DNA from: Nitrospirota bacterium | GTDB taxonomy: Bacteria > Nitrospirota > UBA9217 | Direction: 5' to 3' | Assembly: GCA_023229435.1 (NCBI GenBank) | Contig: JALNZF010000009.1 | Coordinates: 1-64,000 of the forward strand | Length of the DNA stretch: 64,000 nucleotides | Part shown: positions 26,605 through 36,394 of the stretch, one piece after another | Layout of the letters: the number at the start of each line of letters is the position of its first letter | Position numbering within the stretch: position 1 is the stretch's first letter | The notes under the pieces: model-generated | The model's input: only the letters and a program-made list of their open reading frames with translations | The model's database searches: none | Told to the model about the DNA's origin: nothing | Made by a program: the position numbers and the translations under genes

Positions 26605-27474
26605 ATGGAAGAGAAGCCCCGTATCATCATTGTCGATGATGATGAGTCACTGCTGGATGTCCTGAAACGTTATCTCGCTATGCAGGGGCATGACTGCGAA
26701 GTTTTTTCCAGCGCCAAGGCAGCACTTGACCATCTCGCAGAAAAACCCTGCGACATCCTTCTCACCGATATCGTCATGCAGGGTATGAAAGGGTTGCAGC
26801 TCACGAAGCAGGTAAAACTGTCGTGGCCGAACACGAACGTCATCGTGATGACGGGATTCATTGATGATTATTCTTATGACCAGGCGATCGATGCCGGGGC
26901 TTCGGATTTCATCAAAAAACCCTTTTCCGTACATGAGATAATGCTCCGTATCAAACACGTTATGCTTCAGGCGAAGCTGCGGGAGATGTCGATCACCGAC
27001 GAGTTAACGGGCCTTCTGAACAGGCGCGGATTCTTTGCCATCGCTCAGCAGCAGCTGAAAGTAGCGAAACGGGTTAAAGGAAAACTAACGCTCGTGTTTG
27101 CCGACATGGATAACTTCAAGTCAATAAACGACAAATGGGGCCATCATAAGGGCGACGAGGCGTTGGTAGCGATGGCGGAAATATTCAGGCAGTCCTTCCG
27201 CGACTCAGATCTTATCGCCCGCATCAGCGGCGATGAGTTTGCGCTGCTCCTTCTTGACACGCATGAAGAAAACTTCAACATTATTTTCAAACGGTTGCAG
27301 AATAACATTGATGCGTTTAATGGGCGCTCGGGAGAGATCTTGTTTCTTTCGCTCAGCATTGGCATGGCACTCTATGATTATCGTCGACCATGCTCTATCG
27401 ACGAGCTTCTGAGGCTGGCGGACGAGCGGATGTACGACAATAAAAAACAGAAGAAGAAGATCGGCCTGCTTTAG
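26605..27474 (+). CDS. Response regulator with GGDEF domain
   Basis: 289 residues. Receiver (about 5-120, phosphoacceptor Asp55 in CDILLTD, Lys in IKKPF), linker, GGDEF domain with SGDEF at 208-212 and an RDSD I-site at 199-202. SGDEF is a functional variant in several cyclases. The start is at ATG 26605, not the upstream in-frame codons, because GGAG lies 8 nt before it and the receiver begins here. Monocistronic. Confidence 0.9.
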   Translation: MEEKPRIIIVDDDESLLDVLKRYLAMQGHDCEVFSSAKAALDHLAEKPCDILLTDIVMQGMKGLQLTKQVKLSWPNTNVIVMTGFIDDYSYDQAIDAGASDFIKKPFSVHEIMLRIKHVMLQAKLREMSITDELTGLLNRRGFFAIAQQQLKVAKRVKGKLTLVFADMDNFKSINDKWGHHKGDEALVAMAEIFRQSFRDSDLIARISGDEFALLLLDTHEENFNIIFKRLQNNIDAFNGRSGEILFLSLSIGMALYDYRRPCSIDELLRLADERMYDNKKQKKKIGLL

Positions 27475-27540
27475 CAGGATCCGTATTTTCCCCCTTTGAA
27501 TAAACCGCGTTTCTCAACTATTATTTTATACCAGATCCAT

Positions 27541-27629
27541 GCCGCTGTGGCGAAATTGGCAGACGCAAGAGACTTAAAATCTCTCGACGGGCAACTGTCG
27601 TACCGGTTCGATTCCGGTCAGCGGCACCA
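27541..27629 (+). tRNA. tRNA-Leu (TAA)
   Basis: 89 nt with a long variable arm typical of tRNA-Leu. Acceptor GCCGCTG, anticodon loop CTTAAAA (anticodon TAA), T-arm GGTTCGATTCC, discriminator A and encoded CCA. Confidence 0.97.
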
Positions 27630-27641
27630 GAAATAAAACAA

Positions 27642-27668
27642 GATCGGCTCTTCAGCCGGTCTTTTTTT
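27642..27668 (+). terminator. Terminator after tRNA-Leu
   Basis: GATCGGCT / AGCCGGTC stem (one G-U pair) with a CTTC loop, followed by seven T. Confidence 0.85.
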
Positions 27669-27774
27669 ATGCGCCGATACGCGGGAGCAGAGGCAGTTCC
27701 TCCATACAATCAAGACGTTCTCTGTGTGCTCTGTGGTCATTTTTTATCATTACGGGACCCGGGCACACCAGTTC

Positions 27775-27803
27775 TTGACGAGAGAGATCGATTGTGGTAA
27801 TTT
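27775..27803 (+). promoter_or_regulatory. Candidate promoter for htpX
   Basis: TTGACG at 27775-27780, a 17-bp spacer and a weak TAATTT at 27798-27803, 43 nt before the ATG. Confidence 0.35.
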
Positions 27804-27845
27804 GTCATACAAAGAAAATGCTTTACAGGGAGGTAGTGACATCAG

Positions 27846-28697
27846 ATGAACACGGTAAAAACGCTCGGTTTAATGGTATTTATGACCTTGCTCCTTGTCT
27901 TCGTAGGAGCTGCGATAGGCGGCAGGGGCGGCATGGTAATGGCTTTTACCATGGCGGCGATAATGAACGTTGGGATGTACTGGTTCAGTGATAAGATAGT
28001 CCTCAGGATGTACAAAGCACAGCCGGTGACCGAGGCAGAAGCGCCTGAGCTGCATGCGATCGTTCGTACCTTGGTCCAGAAGGCCGGAATGCCGATGCCC
28101 AAGGTCTACATCATTCCTGACGAAACTCCGAATGCCTTTGCAACAGGCAGGAACCCGGAGCACGCGGTGGTCGCTGTTACCCAGGGAATCATGAGAATAC
28201 TCTCCCGCGATGAACTCTCGGGCGTGATTTCCCACGAACTGGCGCATATCAGGCACCGCGATATGCTTACGGGAACGATCGTGGCGACCATCGCCGGCGC
28301 CATCAGCATGCTGGCCCAGATGGCGCAGTGGTCCATGATCTTCGGCGGCAGGCGAGATGATGATGAGGGAGGAAGCCCGATCGTGGCTCTCGTCATGATG
28401 ATCGTGGCGCCCATTGCGGCGATGCTTGTGCAGATGGCTATCTCGCGCACCCGGGAGTTCGAAGCGGACAAAGGCGGCGCTCAGATCGCCGGGAGCCCTT
28501 CGGGGCTGGCGAATGCGCTCCTGAAGCTGGAAAAAGGCTCGCAGCTTGTCCCCATGACGGACGCAAAACCCGCCACGGCCCACATGTTCATCGTGAACCC
28601 GCTCACGGGCGGCGGCCTGATGAAACTGTTCAGCACTCACCCGCCTATCGCTGAACGGGTGGCGCGGCTGAACGAGATAGCGAGGGGGCAACGGTAA
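27846..28697 (+). CDS. htpX: HtpX membrane zinc metalloprotease (M48B)
   Basis: 283 residues. N-terminal two membrane segments (about 5-47), active-site HELAH in SHELAHIRHRD, then further membrane segments and the late Glu (REFEADKGGAQIA). Cuts misfolded inner-membrane proteins. GGGAGG lies about 13 nt upstream of the ATG, a little far. Followed by a terminator. Confidence 0.93.
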   Translation: MNTVKTLGLMVFMTLLLVFVGAAIGGRGGMVMAFTMAAIMNVGMYWFSDKIVLRMYKAQPVTEAEAPELHAIVRTLVQKAGMPMPKVYIIPDETPNAFATGRNPEHAVVAVTQGIMRILSRDELSGVISHELAHIRHRDMLTGTIVATIAGAISMLAQMAQWSMIFGGRRDDDEGGSPIVALVMMIVAPIAAMLVQMAISRTREFEADKGGAQIAGSPSGLANALLKLEKGSQLVPMTDAKPATAHMFIVNPLTGGGLMKLFSTHPPIAERVARLNEIARGQR

Positions 28698-28712
28698 CTG
28701 TCTGATCAGGAG

Positions 28713-28745
28713 AAGGACTTAGGGGTGACCTTAAGTCCTTTTTCC
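28713..28745 (+). terminator. Terminator after htpX
   Basis: AAGGACTTA and TAAGTCCTT pair over a GC-containing loop and are followed by T-rich sequence. Confidence 0.75.
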
Positions 28746-28986
28746 TTGCCAATAAGCGCAGCTATGAATTTTATTTTTACGACCATACTTCAATTCTGTT
28801 CTTTGCCCCTGTAGTCAATCGCATCGCACCTCATAAAGAATCCCCTCTACAATGCTCAATTAATAATCTTGATTTTAATGCCGCTTTATTCTATTCTAGT
28901 CTTGTTTTTTTATTGAAATAAATTGCTGCTTTTTCTCGATGCCGGCAGTTCCGAGACTTGTTGGAGAAAAGGATATCGCTACTCCC

Positions 28987-30906
28987 ATGAACACTAAGAC
29001 TGCAAGCGTGGATACGCGCAGGAGTCTTGTCTACTGGCTCACACGGCTTCTGCCGCTGTTGGTTGTCGGCCTGGCTGCGGCTTTTGCGCTTCGTCGGCTG
29101 GGCAACACTGACACCTGGTGGCACCTGGCCGCCGGTCGCTGGATCGCCACTCATGGTACCGTCCCTCACCTGGACACGCTCTCCTGGACAGTTCCCGATC
29201 ATCCATGGATCAACGTCCAATGGCTCTATGATGTGATCATGTACGGGATATACAAGCTCGGCGGGCCGAACCTGCTTGTCATAAGCTCGGTGATGGCCTA
29301 TACCGCTACTATTGCAATACTGCTGGTAAATGTCCGTCGCCATGTTGGCCCCCTGGCGGCTGCCGTGCTCTGCGCCTGGGCAGTGATGATCTCTCAGGAA
29401 CGTTTCGAGATCCGTCCGGAGATGGTTTCGTATCTTCTCCTTTCGGTGATGCTCTGGCTTTACGCCACGGGCCGGGTTTCGAACAGCAAGCGACTGTGGG
29501 CCATCCCGGTTGTGATGTGCCTTTGGGCCAACGCTCACTCCCTTTTTGTTCTGGGTATGGTAATCATCATAAGTCAGATGGTCGGTAGTCTCATCACCGA
29601 CCTGTCGATCCTCCCTTCGGGTTGGCGCCGACCAATTGAACCTGCGGTTCGAAAGCAACTGCTCACGACCGGGGCCATCGGGCTTGCGGTTACACTGATC
29701 AACCCGTTTTTCATCAAGGGAGCGTTTTTCCCGTTCAAGCTCATGTCAAGGATCAGCGGCGATAACCCTGTGTTCCGGGCTATTGGTGAGTTCCGCCGTC
29801 CATTCGAAAACTACTTCGTCAATAATACGGTCCTGGCATACCGGTGGTTCTTTTTCTTTGCAGTTGCAGTTTTACTCGTGGCAATGGTTATCGCGGCATT
29901 GCAGAGGAGTTCAAGTTCCGCCGGCATGGGCAAAGAATTGAGCCGAGCGGATCGACGACGCCTGCTCCGTGAAGAACAACGCCGCAAGGGCGCTCCGCCA
30001 TCTCCATTGCAGGATCAGCCGCAGGAGGTTACTTCCGCGGCAATACACCTCGATCTTGCCGATATCGTCGTACTCGCCGGCATCGCCTATCTCTCGCTTC
30101 TCGCCCGTCGAAATATGGCGCTCTTCGCGATTGGCGGCACGCCCGCTATTGCCGCCTGTCTCGCGCTTTTAGCAGCACGCTTTCCTCACGCGCTGAGATC
30201 TACGCTGACGCAGGTAAAGGGTGTCTTTGCCGCTGTCCTGATATTCCTGGTGTTAGGCGGGTACTGGTTCATTGCGTCAAACGGTTTCTATAAATGGACT
30301 GATGACCTTCGCGAGTTCGGACTGGGGCAACTTGACATGCGTTTTCCGATCCGGGCCGCAGCATTCATGAAGGCGCAGGGACTTCCCGGTCGGCTTTACA
30401 ACGACCTTGGAAACGGCGGTTATTTGACCTGGGCTGAGCCCATACCGGGCGGGGTCTACATGGACGGCAGACTTGAAGTATACGACGCCGATTTCTTCGG
30501 TCAATACATGCGTGAGATCGCTGATCCGAATGCCTGGCAGGGTGAAATGGATCGTCAAGGCGTCCAGACCGTGCTCCAATTCCACTGGTGGGACAATACT
30601 CGAAACCTCATTCAGTATCTCGTGCGTGACAGCAGATGGGCGCTCGTCTATTTCGATGAGACTTCGGTCCTGTTCGTGCGCCGGGCCGGCAACGAAGAAC
30701 TCATCTCCCGCGCATGGACGGCATTCCAAAGTGAACGCGAGGCCATAGAGCGGGGGCTTCTCGAACCCGTTCGATCCTGGCAATGGCCGATGGGTCAGGT
30801 CTACGCCCTTCGGGTTTATAGCGACCTTTTGAACATGCTCGGGAAAGGTAACGATGCGATGCGTTTTCAAACCTATCTTTCTGAGTTGAGTCCAGCGAAT
30901 CAATGA
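28987..30906 (+). CDS. Large polytopic membrane protein, GT-C-like
   Basis: About 639 residues from MNTKTAS (28987); 28939 would add 16 residues. Around 11 hydrophobic segments. The first extracytoplasmic loop holds TDTWWHLAAGRWI with Asp42 and WWH; a later soluble part (about 455-545) has LYNDLGNGGYL and YMDGRLEVYD. This is a recurrent uncharacterised membrane family with GT-C topology. First gene of a run with a DPM1-like enzyme and a TMTC-like protein. Its role as a glycosyltransferase is inference. Confidence 0.7.
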   Translation: MNTKTASVDTRRSLVYWLTRLLPLLVVGLAAAFALRRLGNTDTWWHLAAGRWIATHGTVPHLDTLSWTVPDHPWINVQWLYDVIMYGIYKLGGPNLLVISSVMAYTATIAILLVNVRRHVGPLAAAVLCAWAVMISQERFEIRPEMVSYLLLSVMLWLYATGRVSNSKRLWAIPVVMCLWANAHSLFVLGMVIIISQMVGSLITDLSILPSGWRRPIEPAVRKQLLTTGAIGLAVTLINPFFIKGAFFPFKLMSRISGDNPVFRAIGEFRRPFENYFVNNTVLAYRWFFFFAVAVLLVAMVIAALQRSSSSAGMGKELSRADRRRLLREEQRRKGAPPSPLQDQPQEVTSAAIHLDLADIVVLAGIAYLSLLARRNMALFAIGGTPAIAACLALLAARFPHALRSTLTQVKGVFAAVLIFLVLGGYWFIASNGFYKWTDDLREFGLGQLDMRFPIRAAAFMKAQGLPGRLYNDLGNGGYLTWAEPIPGGVYMDGRLEVYDADFFGQYMREIADPNAWQGEMDRQGVQTVLQFHWWDNTRNLIQYLVRDSRWALVYFDETSVLFVRRAGNEELISRAWTAFQSEREAIERGLLEPVRSWQWPMGQVYALRVYSDLLNMLGKGNDAMRFQTYLSELSPANQ

Positions 30907-31034
30907 TGCCGTTCAATGATAACGCTGTTTGAGAGAAACGGACTGCTTCAAAGACCATGAAAGGCCGGGATAAGCCTGGAGGACCTTTTTGATATACGTG
31001 TATTCGCTAATGGTCATTCCATGAGGAGTTAAAC

Positions 31035-31748
31035 ATGGTTTTAGCTAAGAAAGACTCACTTACACTCAGCATCATCATCCCTTGTTATAACGAGCGGGAC
31101 ACGATAGAGAGCATAATCACCGCGGTTATTTCATCTCCCATCCACGATAAAGAAATAATCGTCGTGGACGATTGTTCAACGGACGGGACCCTCGATATCC
31201 TTGCAGGCAAGATCGCGCAACGGGTGGACAAGATCATCTATCACGATCGCAACCAGGGGAAAGGGGCGGCCTTGCGCACGGGAATAGCCGCGGCCACGGG
31301 CGATGTCGTCATTATCCAGGACGCCGATCTCGAATACGACCCCCAGGAGTACCCGCTGCTCTTGGGACCTTTTATCCACGGAAACGCTGATGTAGTCTTC
31401 GGCTCGCGGTTCATGGGAGGGAAACCCCATCGCGTTGTATATTATTGGCATTCATTGGGAAACCGAGTGCTCACGACGCTTTCGAACATGTTCACGAACA
31501 TCAACCTCACGGATATGGAAACCTGTTACAAGGCCTTCCGCCGGGAGATCATCCAATCCATCACGATCGAAGAAAGCCGCTTTGGTTTTGAACCGGAGAT
31601 TACAGCCAAAGTCGCCAAAATGGGATGCCGTATCTACGAAGTCGGAATTTCCTATTACGGCAGGACCTACGCGGAGGGTAAAAAGATCGGATGGAAGGAC
31701 GGTTTCCGCGCCATTTACTGCATCGTGAAATACAATCTGTTCCGATAA
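31035..31748 (+). CDS. DPM1-like family 2 glycosyltransferase
   Basis: 237 residues, a GT-A fold without membrane anchor. Motifs IIIPCYNE, VVDDCSTDGT, metal-binding QDADLEYDP (D96/D98) and GSRFMGG. Members of this group transfer a hexose from a nucleotide sugar to polyprenyl phosphate. Its place between two GT-C-like membrane proteins fits a supply of polyprenyl-P-sugar. GAGGAG upstream of the ATG. Confidence 0.85.
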   Translation: MVLAKKDSLTLSIIIPCYNERDTIESIITAVISSPIHDKEIIVVDDCSTDGTLDILAGKIAQRVDKIIYHDRNQGKGAALRTGIAAATGDVVIIQDADLEYDPQEYPLLLGPFIHGNADVVFGSRFMGGKPHRVVYYWHSLGNRVLTTLSNMFTNINLTDMETCYKAFRREIIQSITIEESRFGFEPEITAKVAKMGCRIYEVGISYYGRTYAEGKKIGWKDGFRAIYCIVKYNLFR

Positions 31749-31763
31749 CCGTAAATTCTGACA

Positions 31764-31795
31764 AGGTCACTGGTGAAACAGTTTCTCCGTGACCT
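31764..31795 (+). repeat. Intercistronic hairpin
   Basis: AGGTCAC and GTGACCT, with the inner pairs GG/CC and GAAAC/GTTTC, form a 32-nt near-perfect hairpin with two mismatched T. No T-run follows, so a terminator is unlikely. Confidence 0.5.
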
Positions 31796-31888
31796 CTGCC
31801 CCGGCGTTGAGAGGGCAGGGGAATGGATGGCTTTCCGAAGTGTAACGCGATCATACGTTCATTCTGCGATCATCATTGAGGTATTACC

Positions 31889-34081
31889 ATGAGACTGAAC
31901 CAGAACCTCCTTAAAACAAAACTGCTTTCATTAATCTTGATCGTTGCCAGCGTAGCACTCGTCTATACCAGTACGATCTGGTTTGATTTCTGCTGGGATG
32001 ATATCAGCTATGTCATTCAGAACCCGTATATCAGGTCCATTTCCTGGAATAACATTACAGCGATCTTCAGCCGCAACTTTGAAGGGAACTATGCCCCGGT
32101 CCATATACTCGCCTATATGGTTGAATACGCCTTGTGGGGGCTGAATCCCAAGGGTTATCATCTTGTCAACATCCTTCTGCACATCTTCAACAGCGTTTTT
32201 CTTTTTATCCTGATCCGAAAAATAACGGGAAGGAATGAAGTTGCGCTGCTTGCGTCACTGATCTTCGCTCTCCATCCCGTACAGGTGGAGAATGTGGCAT
32301 GGGTAACAGAGCAAAAAAGCCTTCTTGCCATGGCCTTCTTTCTCCCCGCGTTTTATCTCTCTGTTCGCGATGCGGACAACCCGAAACCCTCTTATTATTG
32401 GGCCTCTGTCTTTCTCTATGGCTTGTCGCTGCTTGCCAAAGTCAGCACGGTTTCTTTGCCGATCCTTCTGCTCATGTATGAACTCTGTTATGGGAAAAAG
32501 CTCAATACGAGGCGCATCATCAACAAGGCGCCGTATTTTGTCATCGCAGGAGGTATGAGCCTCGTAAGCATATTTATTCAGACCTCCAACCGGGGAATGT
32601 TCTATTTCAGGAACGATCCCTTCATTACTTTATTCACAACCATCGTAGTCGTAAAGAATTACCTGCTGAGTATCATTCTGCCGGTGAACCTGAGCGCATA
32701 TTACTCACTGGTTCATACCCGTTTATTTGAACCTCCGGTCTTGCTTTCGCTGCTGTTGATCGTGGCGGTTGTTTCCGGAACGGCGTATCTTTTCAGGAAA
32801 GACAGACAGGCCGCCTTCTGGGCCGCCTGGTTCTGGGCGGCAATCCTGCCGAATTTGAATATTATTCCGCTCAGCGTGGTCATGGCAGACCGGTATCTCT
32901 ATCTTCCGCTGATCGGCCCGTCCGTACTTTTCGCCTTTGCCCTGTTTGGGTCCGTGAAAGACCGGATCCAAAAACGCTTCCCGAACAACGTTCACTGGAT
33001 TTACGCAATTTCGGGAATACTGATCCTGGGACTCGCTGTTGCAAGCCAGGTGAGAAGCAAAATCTGGGAAAATGACCTCACGCTGTGGACTGACACCGTC
33101 ACGAGACTGCAGCACGGCCTCCCCTATACCAATCTGGGGGCCGCCCATATTGAAAGGGGAAATCTGGCTGAGGCAATAAAGAATTTTGAAAAAGCCATCG
33201 AGGTCACGCCGGACTATTATCTTCCGTATGCGGACCTCGGCCGCATCTATCTGCAGAAGAATGACCTTTTGGGGGCCGAGAAGTACTTTGTAAAGGCCTT
33301 GAGCCTGAATCCGAACAACCCCTTTATTTCACAGGAACTCGCCAAGATCTATATTAATCGCGGGGATCTTGACCTGGCATCCGGCGAAATCAGCAATGGG
33401 CTGAAGTTCACGCCGAATGAACCTTCATTATTGTTTTTGAAGGCCCATATCCTGACGCGGAAAGGGGAGCTTCAGGAACCGCTTGAGATTTACCGGTTTC
33501 TGACACGTGTTGATCCGTCATCCTCTGTAAACTGGTTTAACTTCGGCGCGGTACTGGCGCGTTTAGGTCGGGTGGGCGAGGCGGAGAATGCCTTGCGACA
33601 GGCGATCACCATTGATGGGAAGCTGCTGAATGCCTATAAAGAACTGGCCTCCCTGTATGTACGAGACGGTAAAACTGATCAGGCTGCAGCGAACTTCGAA
33701 AAAAGCCTGCAGGCTTTCCAGGAAAACAGCCTGGCCTTGAGGAACTTATCCCATCTGTATCTCGAATATTTTCCTGCAAAGGTCGATCGAATCATCCCGT
33801 TCGCTCAGAAATCCCTTGAAAAATCCCCGGACGATCCAAATATTCTGGACCTCCTTGGCTGGGCCTATTTCAAAAAAGGAAATTATAATAAATCCGTAGA
33901 ATATTATAAGCAGGCTCTTGCTGCGCTGCCCAGCGAGCCCTATTTTCTTTATCAAGTCGGGATCGCCTCTCTCAAGGCAGGAGATACAAGGAGCGGAAAG
34001 TCTTATCTGAAAGAACTTGTTCAAAAATACCCGGACCATGTGTTGAGTAAGCAGGTGAACAAACGTGCTGAAGATAATTAA
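31889..34081 (+). CDS. TMTC-like GT-C membrane protein with C-terminal TPR repeats
   Basis: 730 residues: about 10-11 membrane segments (1-385) and then nine TPR units (about 400-725). The first extracytoplasmic loop has WDDISYVIQNP with D37-D38, the diacidic motif of GT-C transferases, followed by YHLVNILLH. This layout matches eukaryotic TMTC proteins, which O-mannosylate using dolichyl-P-mannose. The TPR part is extracytoplasmic by topology and may bind acceptor proteins. Function here is inferred only. Confidence 0.8.
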   Translation: MRLNQNLLKTKLLSLILIVASVALVYTSTIWFDFCWDDISYVIQNPYIRSISWNNITAIFSRNFEGNYAPVHILAYMVEYALWGLNPKGYHLVNILLHIFNSVFLFILIRKITGRNEVALLASLIFALHPVQVENVAWVTEQKSLLAMAFFLPAFYLSVRDADNPKPSYYWASVFLYGLSLLAKVSTVSLPILLLMYELCYGKKLNTRRIINKAPYFVIAGGMSLVSIFIQTSNRGMFYFRNDPFITLFTTIVVVKNYLLSIILPVNLSAYYSLVHTRLFEPPVLLSLLLIVAVVSGTAYLFRKDRQAAFWAAWFWAAILPNLNIIPLSVVMADRYLYLPLIGPSVLFAFALFGSVKDRIQKRFPNNVHWIYAISGILILGLAVASQVRSKIWENDLTLWTDTVTRLQHGLPYTNLGAAHIERGNLAEAIKNFEKAIEVTPDYYLPYADLGRIYLQKNDLLGAEKYFVKALSLNPNNPFISQELAKIYINRGDLDLASGEISNGLKFTPNEPSLLFLKAHILTRKGELQEPLEIYRFLTRVDPSSSVNWFNFGAVLARLGRVGEAENALRQAITIDGKLLNAYKELASLYVRDGKTDQAAANFEKSLQAFQENSLALRNLSHLYLEYFPAKVDRIIPFAQKSLEKSPDDPNILDLLGWAYFKKGNYNKSVEYYKQALAALPSEPYFLYQVGIASLKAGDTRSGKSYLKELVQKYPDHVLSKQVNKRAEDN

Positions 34082-34189
34082 CCCGGCAGTAAACGGTTTG
34101 GGAGCAGCGTATTGGGCGATCCTGCAAGACTCTTATTCTATTTGCCATCGCCTTGTTGATTCAGAATCGTACCGTACAGGAGGATGATC

Positions 34190-35392
34190 ATGAAACAAGT
34201 ATTTGAGCCCTGGTCTATCGGCACGCTCACCTTAAAAAACCGCATCATCCGCTCCGCAACCCACGAAGGCATGGCAAATCCTGATGGAAGCCCTACGGAA
34301 CATCTCCTGAAGAATTACCGGAAGCTTGCCGCAGGCGGAGTGGGTGCGATCATCACCGGTTACGTGAGTGTGATGCAAAATGGAAAGACCTTTAGAAACA
34401 TGCGGATGTTCGATAGCGATCTTTATATCGACATCTATCGGTCCATCAATGAGCAATTGAGACAGTACGACACGCCTGTCATTCTGCAGATCGCCCATGG
34501 AGGCTACGGGGCAAATGCAAAGGTATCGGGACAAGCAGTCATTGGCCCCAGTTTTCGCAAGAAGAACGAGCACGGCGATGTCTGCAAGGAAGCAAGTGAC
34601 GCGGACATCGAGTCCATCATCGATGCCTTTGTCTGCGCCACGGTCCGCGCGAAGGCAGCCGGCTTCGCGGGAATTCAGTTCCATGCAGCCCATGGATACC
34701 TCCTTTCCGAGTTCATATCGGAAAAGCTTAACAAACGGAGGGACAAATGGGGCGGCCCGATAGAAAATCGCTTGAGGATCGTCACCGAGATCCTGAACAG
34801 GGCCCGGCAGGAAACAGGTACCTTCCCGCTGTTGGTCAAGATCAGCGGTCACGACCAAACCGGGAGAGATATAACAGAAACCGACACGATAGCAATGGCC
34901 CGGCTGCTGCAGAACAGCTCATGCGATGCGCTTGAAGTGTCCTGCGGGTATGGCGATTTCATGAATACCATTCGCGTGGCCAGGATACCCATCGATGCCA
35001 TTCTCGGATTGATGCCGGCCTACCGTGACAAGCCGGCGTATCAGAAGCTTCTTTTCAGATTACTCGCTCCCTTTCTGCTCAAGACGCATAAACCTATCCT
35101 CAATTATAATCTGCGGACAGCAGAGCTGATCAAGAAGCAGGTGAGCATTCCGGTCTTTGTGGTCGGCGGCATCCGGCACCTGAAGGATATCAGGGCGATC
35201 ATATCGGAAAAGGACCTTGATGGCGTTTCCCTGAGCCGGCCATTCATCATTGAACCCTCTCTCGTGGAAAAGTTCCAAAAGGGACAGGAAAGTTCAAAAT
35301 GCATTAATTGCGGTTATTGCCTGATCGGCGCGGTTGATAATCCCTTGAAGTGCTATTACGGTAAAGTGCCAAAGAGCTGTTCGAACAGGTAG
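34190..35392 (+). CDS. NADH:flavin oxidoreductase / Old Yellow Enzyme family with C-terminal Fe-S motif
   Basis: About 400 residues. FMN TIM barrel: LKNRIIRSATHEGMA, AHGGYGANA, FHAAHGYLLSEFIS, WGGPIENR and VVGGI. C-terminal KCINCGYC plus a later Cys looks like a 4Fe-4S site found in enoate-reductase relatives. Start at ATG 34190: AGGAGG ends 6 nt upstream; an ATG at 34184 is too close. Substrate unknown. Shares strand and spacing (about 100 nt) with the mannosylation-like module. Confidence 0.88.
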   Translation: MKQVFEPWSIGTLTLKNRIIRSATHEGMANPDGSPTEHLLKNYRKLAAGGVGAIITGYVSVMQNGKTFRNMRMFDSDLYIDIYRSINEQLRQYDTPVILQIAHGGYGANAKVSGQAVIGPSFRKKNEHGDVCKEASDADIESIIDAFVCATVRAKAAGFAGIQFHAAHGYLLSEFISEKLNKRRDKWGGPIENRLRIVTEILNRARQETGTFPLLVKISGHDQTGRDITETDTIAMARLLQNSSCDALEVSCGYGDFMNTIRVARIPIDAILGLMPAYRDKPAYQKLLFRLLAPFLLKTHKPILNYNLRTAELIKKQVSIPVFVVGGIRHLKDIRAIISEKDLDGVSLSRPFIIEPSLVEKFQKGQESSKCINCGYCLIGAVDNPLKCYYGKVPKSCSNR

Positions 35393-35515
35393 GCAGGAAG
35401 ATTGAGAGGCCCCCATAGGGGTTACGGGCTCTCGGTTATAGTCTTGCGCGACCCCATGAAATACTTGCGATTCCGCTCATTTCAGTATATACTTCTTTAT
35501 GAAGGAGGTGCGTCG

Positions 35516-36088
35516 ATGAAAATAGTCATGGCAAAAGGCGTAAATTTTCTCTTTGCGAGAAAGTATATCGAGAACAAATACAGCCCAGAGACATGGGGCC
35601 GGATCATGCACTCCCTGTCCGATGATTCAAAGACCGTCTGGACGAGCGTTCTCCTTGCCGGCAGCGAGTATCCCTTTGCAGCATTCAAGGAAATGATAAC
35701 TTCGCTGAACAAGGAATTGAAGACCGCGAAGGACCCGGAGATAGCCGCAATCTATGAGTACATAGCCGATCAGAGCCTGAGCAAGACGTACAAGATCTTT
35801 TTTAAGTTTGCGAACCCTTCCTTTGTGATCAAGAACTATCCAAAATTATGGAGCATGTTTTTCAATTCAGGAACAGTTGAGGTGCAGGTGGCGGAAAGCG
35901 GACATGCGGTCCTGAAATTCCTCCTGCCCGAGATATTCAACGACTGGCTCCCGCCTGCATGTCTGGGGTATTCGAAAAAGGCCGTTGAGATGGCCGGCGG
36001 CCGGAACCTGCTCATGAAGAAGAACAGCGCCATGAAGACGTCGGAAGACCTGTGGGAAACCGTTTATGAACTGCGATGGATGGAATAA
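35516..36088 (+). CDS. Unassigned protein resembling the DUF2378 sensory family
   Basis: 190 residues, no membrane segment. GAAGGAGG sits upstream of ATG 35516. N-terminal helical part (VWTSVLLAGSEYPFAAF) and a C-terminal segment with NYPKLWSMFFNSGTVEV and a YELRW ending resemble the myxobacterial DUF2378/TIGR02265 pattern, but I am not sure. Terminator follows at 36158. Confidence 0.55.
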   Translation: MKIVMAKGVNFLFARKYIENKYSPETWGRIMHSLSDDSKTVWTSVLLAGSEYPFAAFKEMITSLNKELKTAKDPEIAAIYEYIADQSLSKTYKIFFKFANPSFVIKNYPKLWSMFFNSGTVEVQVAESGHAVLKFLLPEIFNDWLPPACLGYSKKAVEMAGGRNLLMKKNSAMKTSEDLWETVYELRWME

Positions 36089-36157
36089 TGCACGGATGAC
36101 GTACATCGGTCCTGTTATCCTTGATTGAAATGCAAGGAAGTGTCCCCTGAGATATAC

Positions 36158-36192
36158 AAACCCCGTCTTTATTATCAAAGACGGGGTTTTCT
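36158..36192 (+). terminator. Terminator after the DUF2378-like gene
   Basis: AAACCCCGTCTTT / AAAGACGGGGTTT is a 13-bp perfect stem with a 6-nt loop, then T-rich sequence. Confidence 0.9.
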
Positions 36193-36394
36193 TATCATGA
36201 ACAACTGCTCTCTCATGATATTTTATTCTGTTATTAATACATAAAAGAACTGGTAATTTATATTCCTTTTTTTCAGGAAAGCAGTTAAAATGACAGCCTG
36301 ACTATTGAGCAAGGTGCAAACCAGCGAAGGACAATCTATCTCTCATAATTCACTGTTGTTTTGTGATCATGGTATTGTTGAGAGGAGGGGCTGA

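Noticed and set aside
28698..28986. Riboswitch upstream of the GT-C gene
   Set aside because: Only a terminator and AT-rich sequence; no conserved riboswitch core.
36300..36394. Heat-shock (sigma-32 or CIRCE) control of hsp20
   Set aside because: No CIRCE inverted repeat or convincing sigma-32 boxes seen before the GTG.
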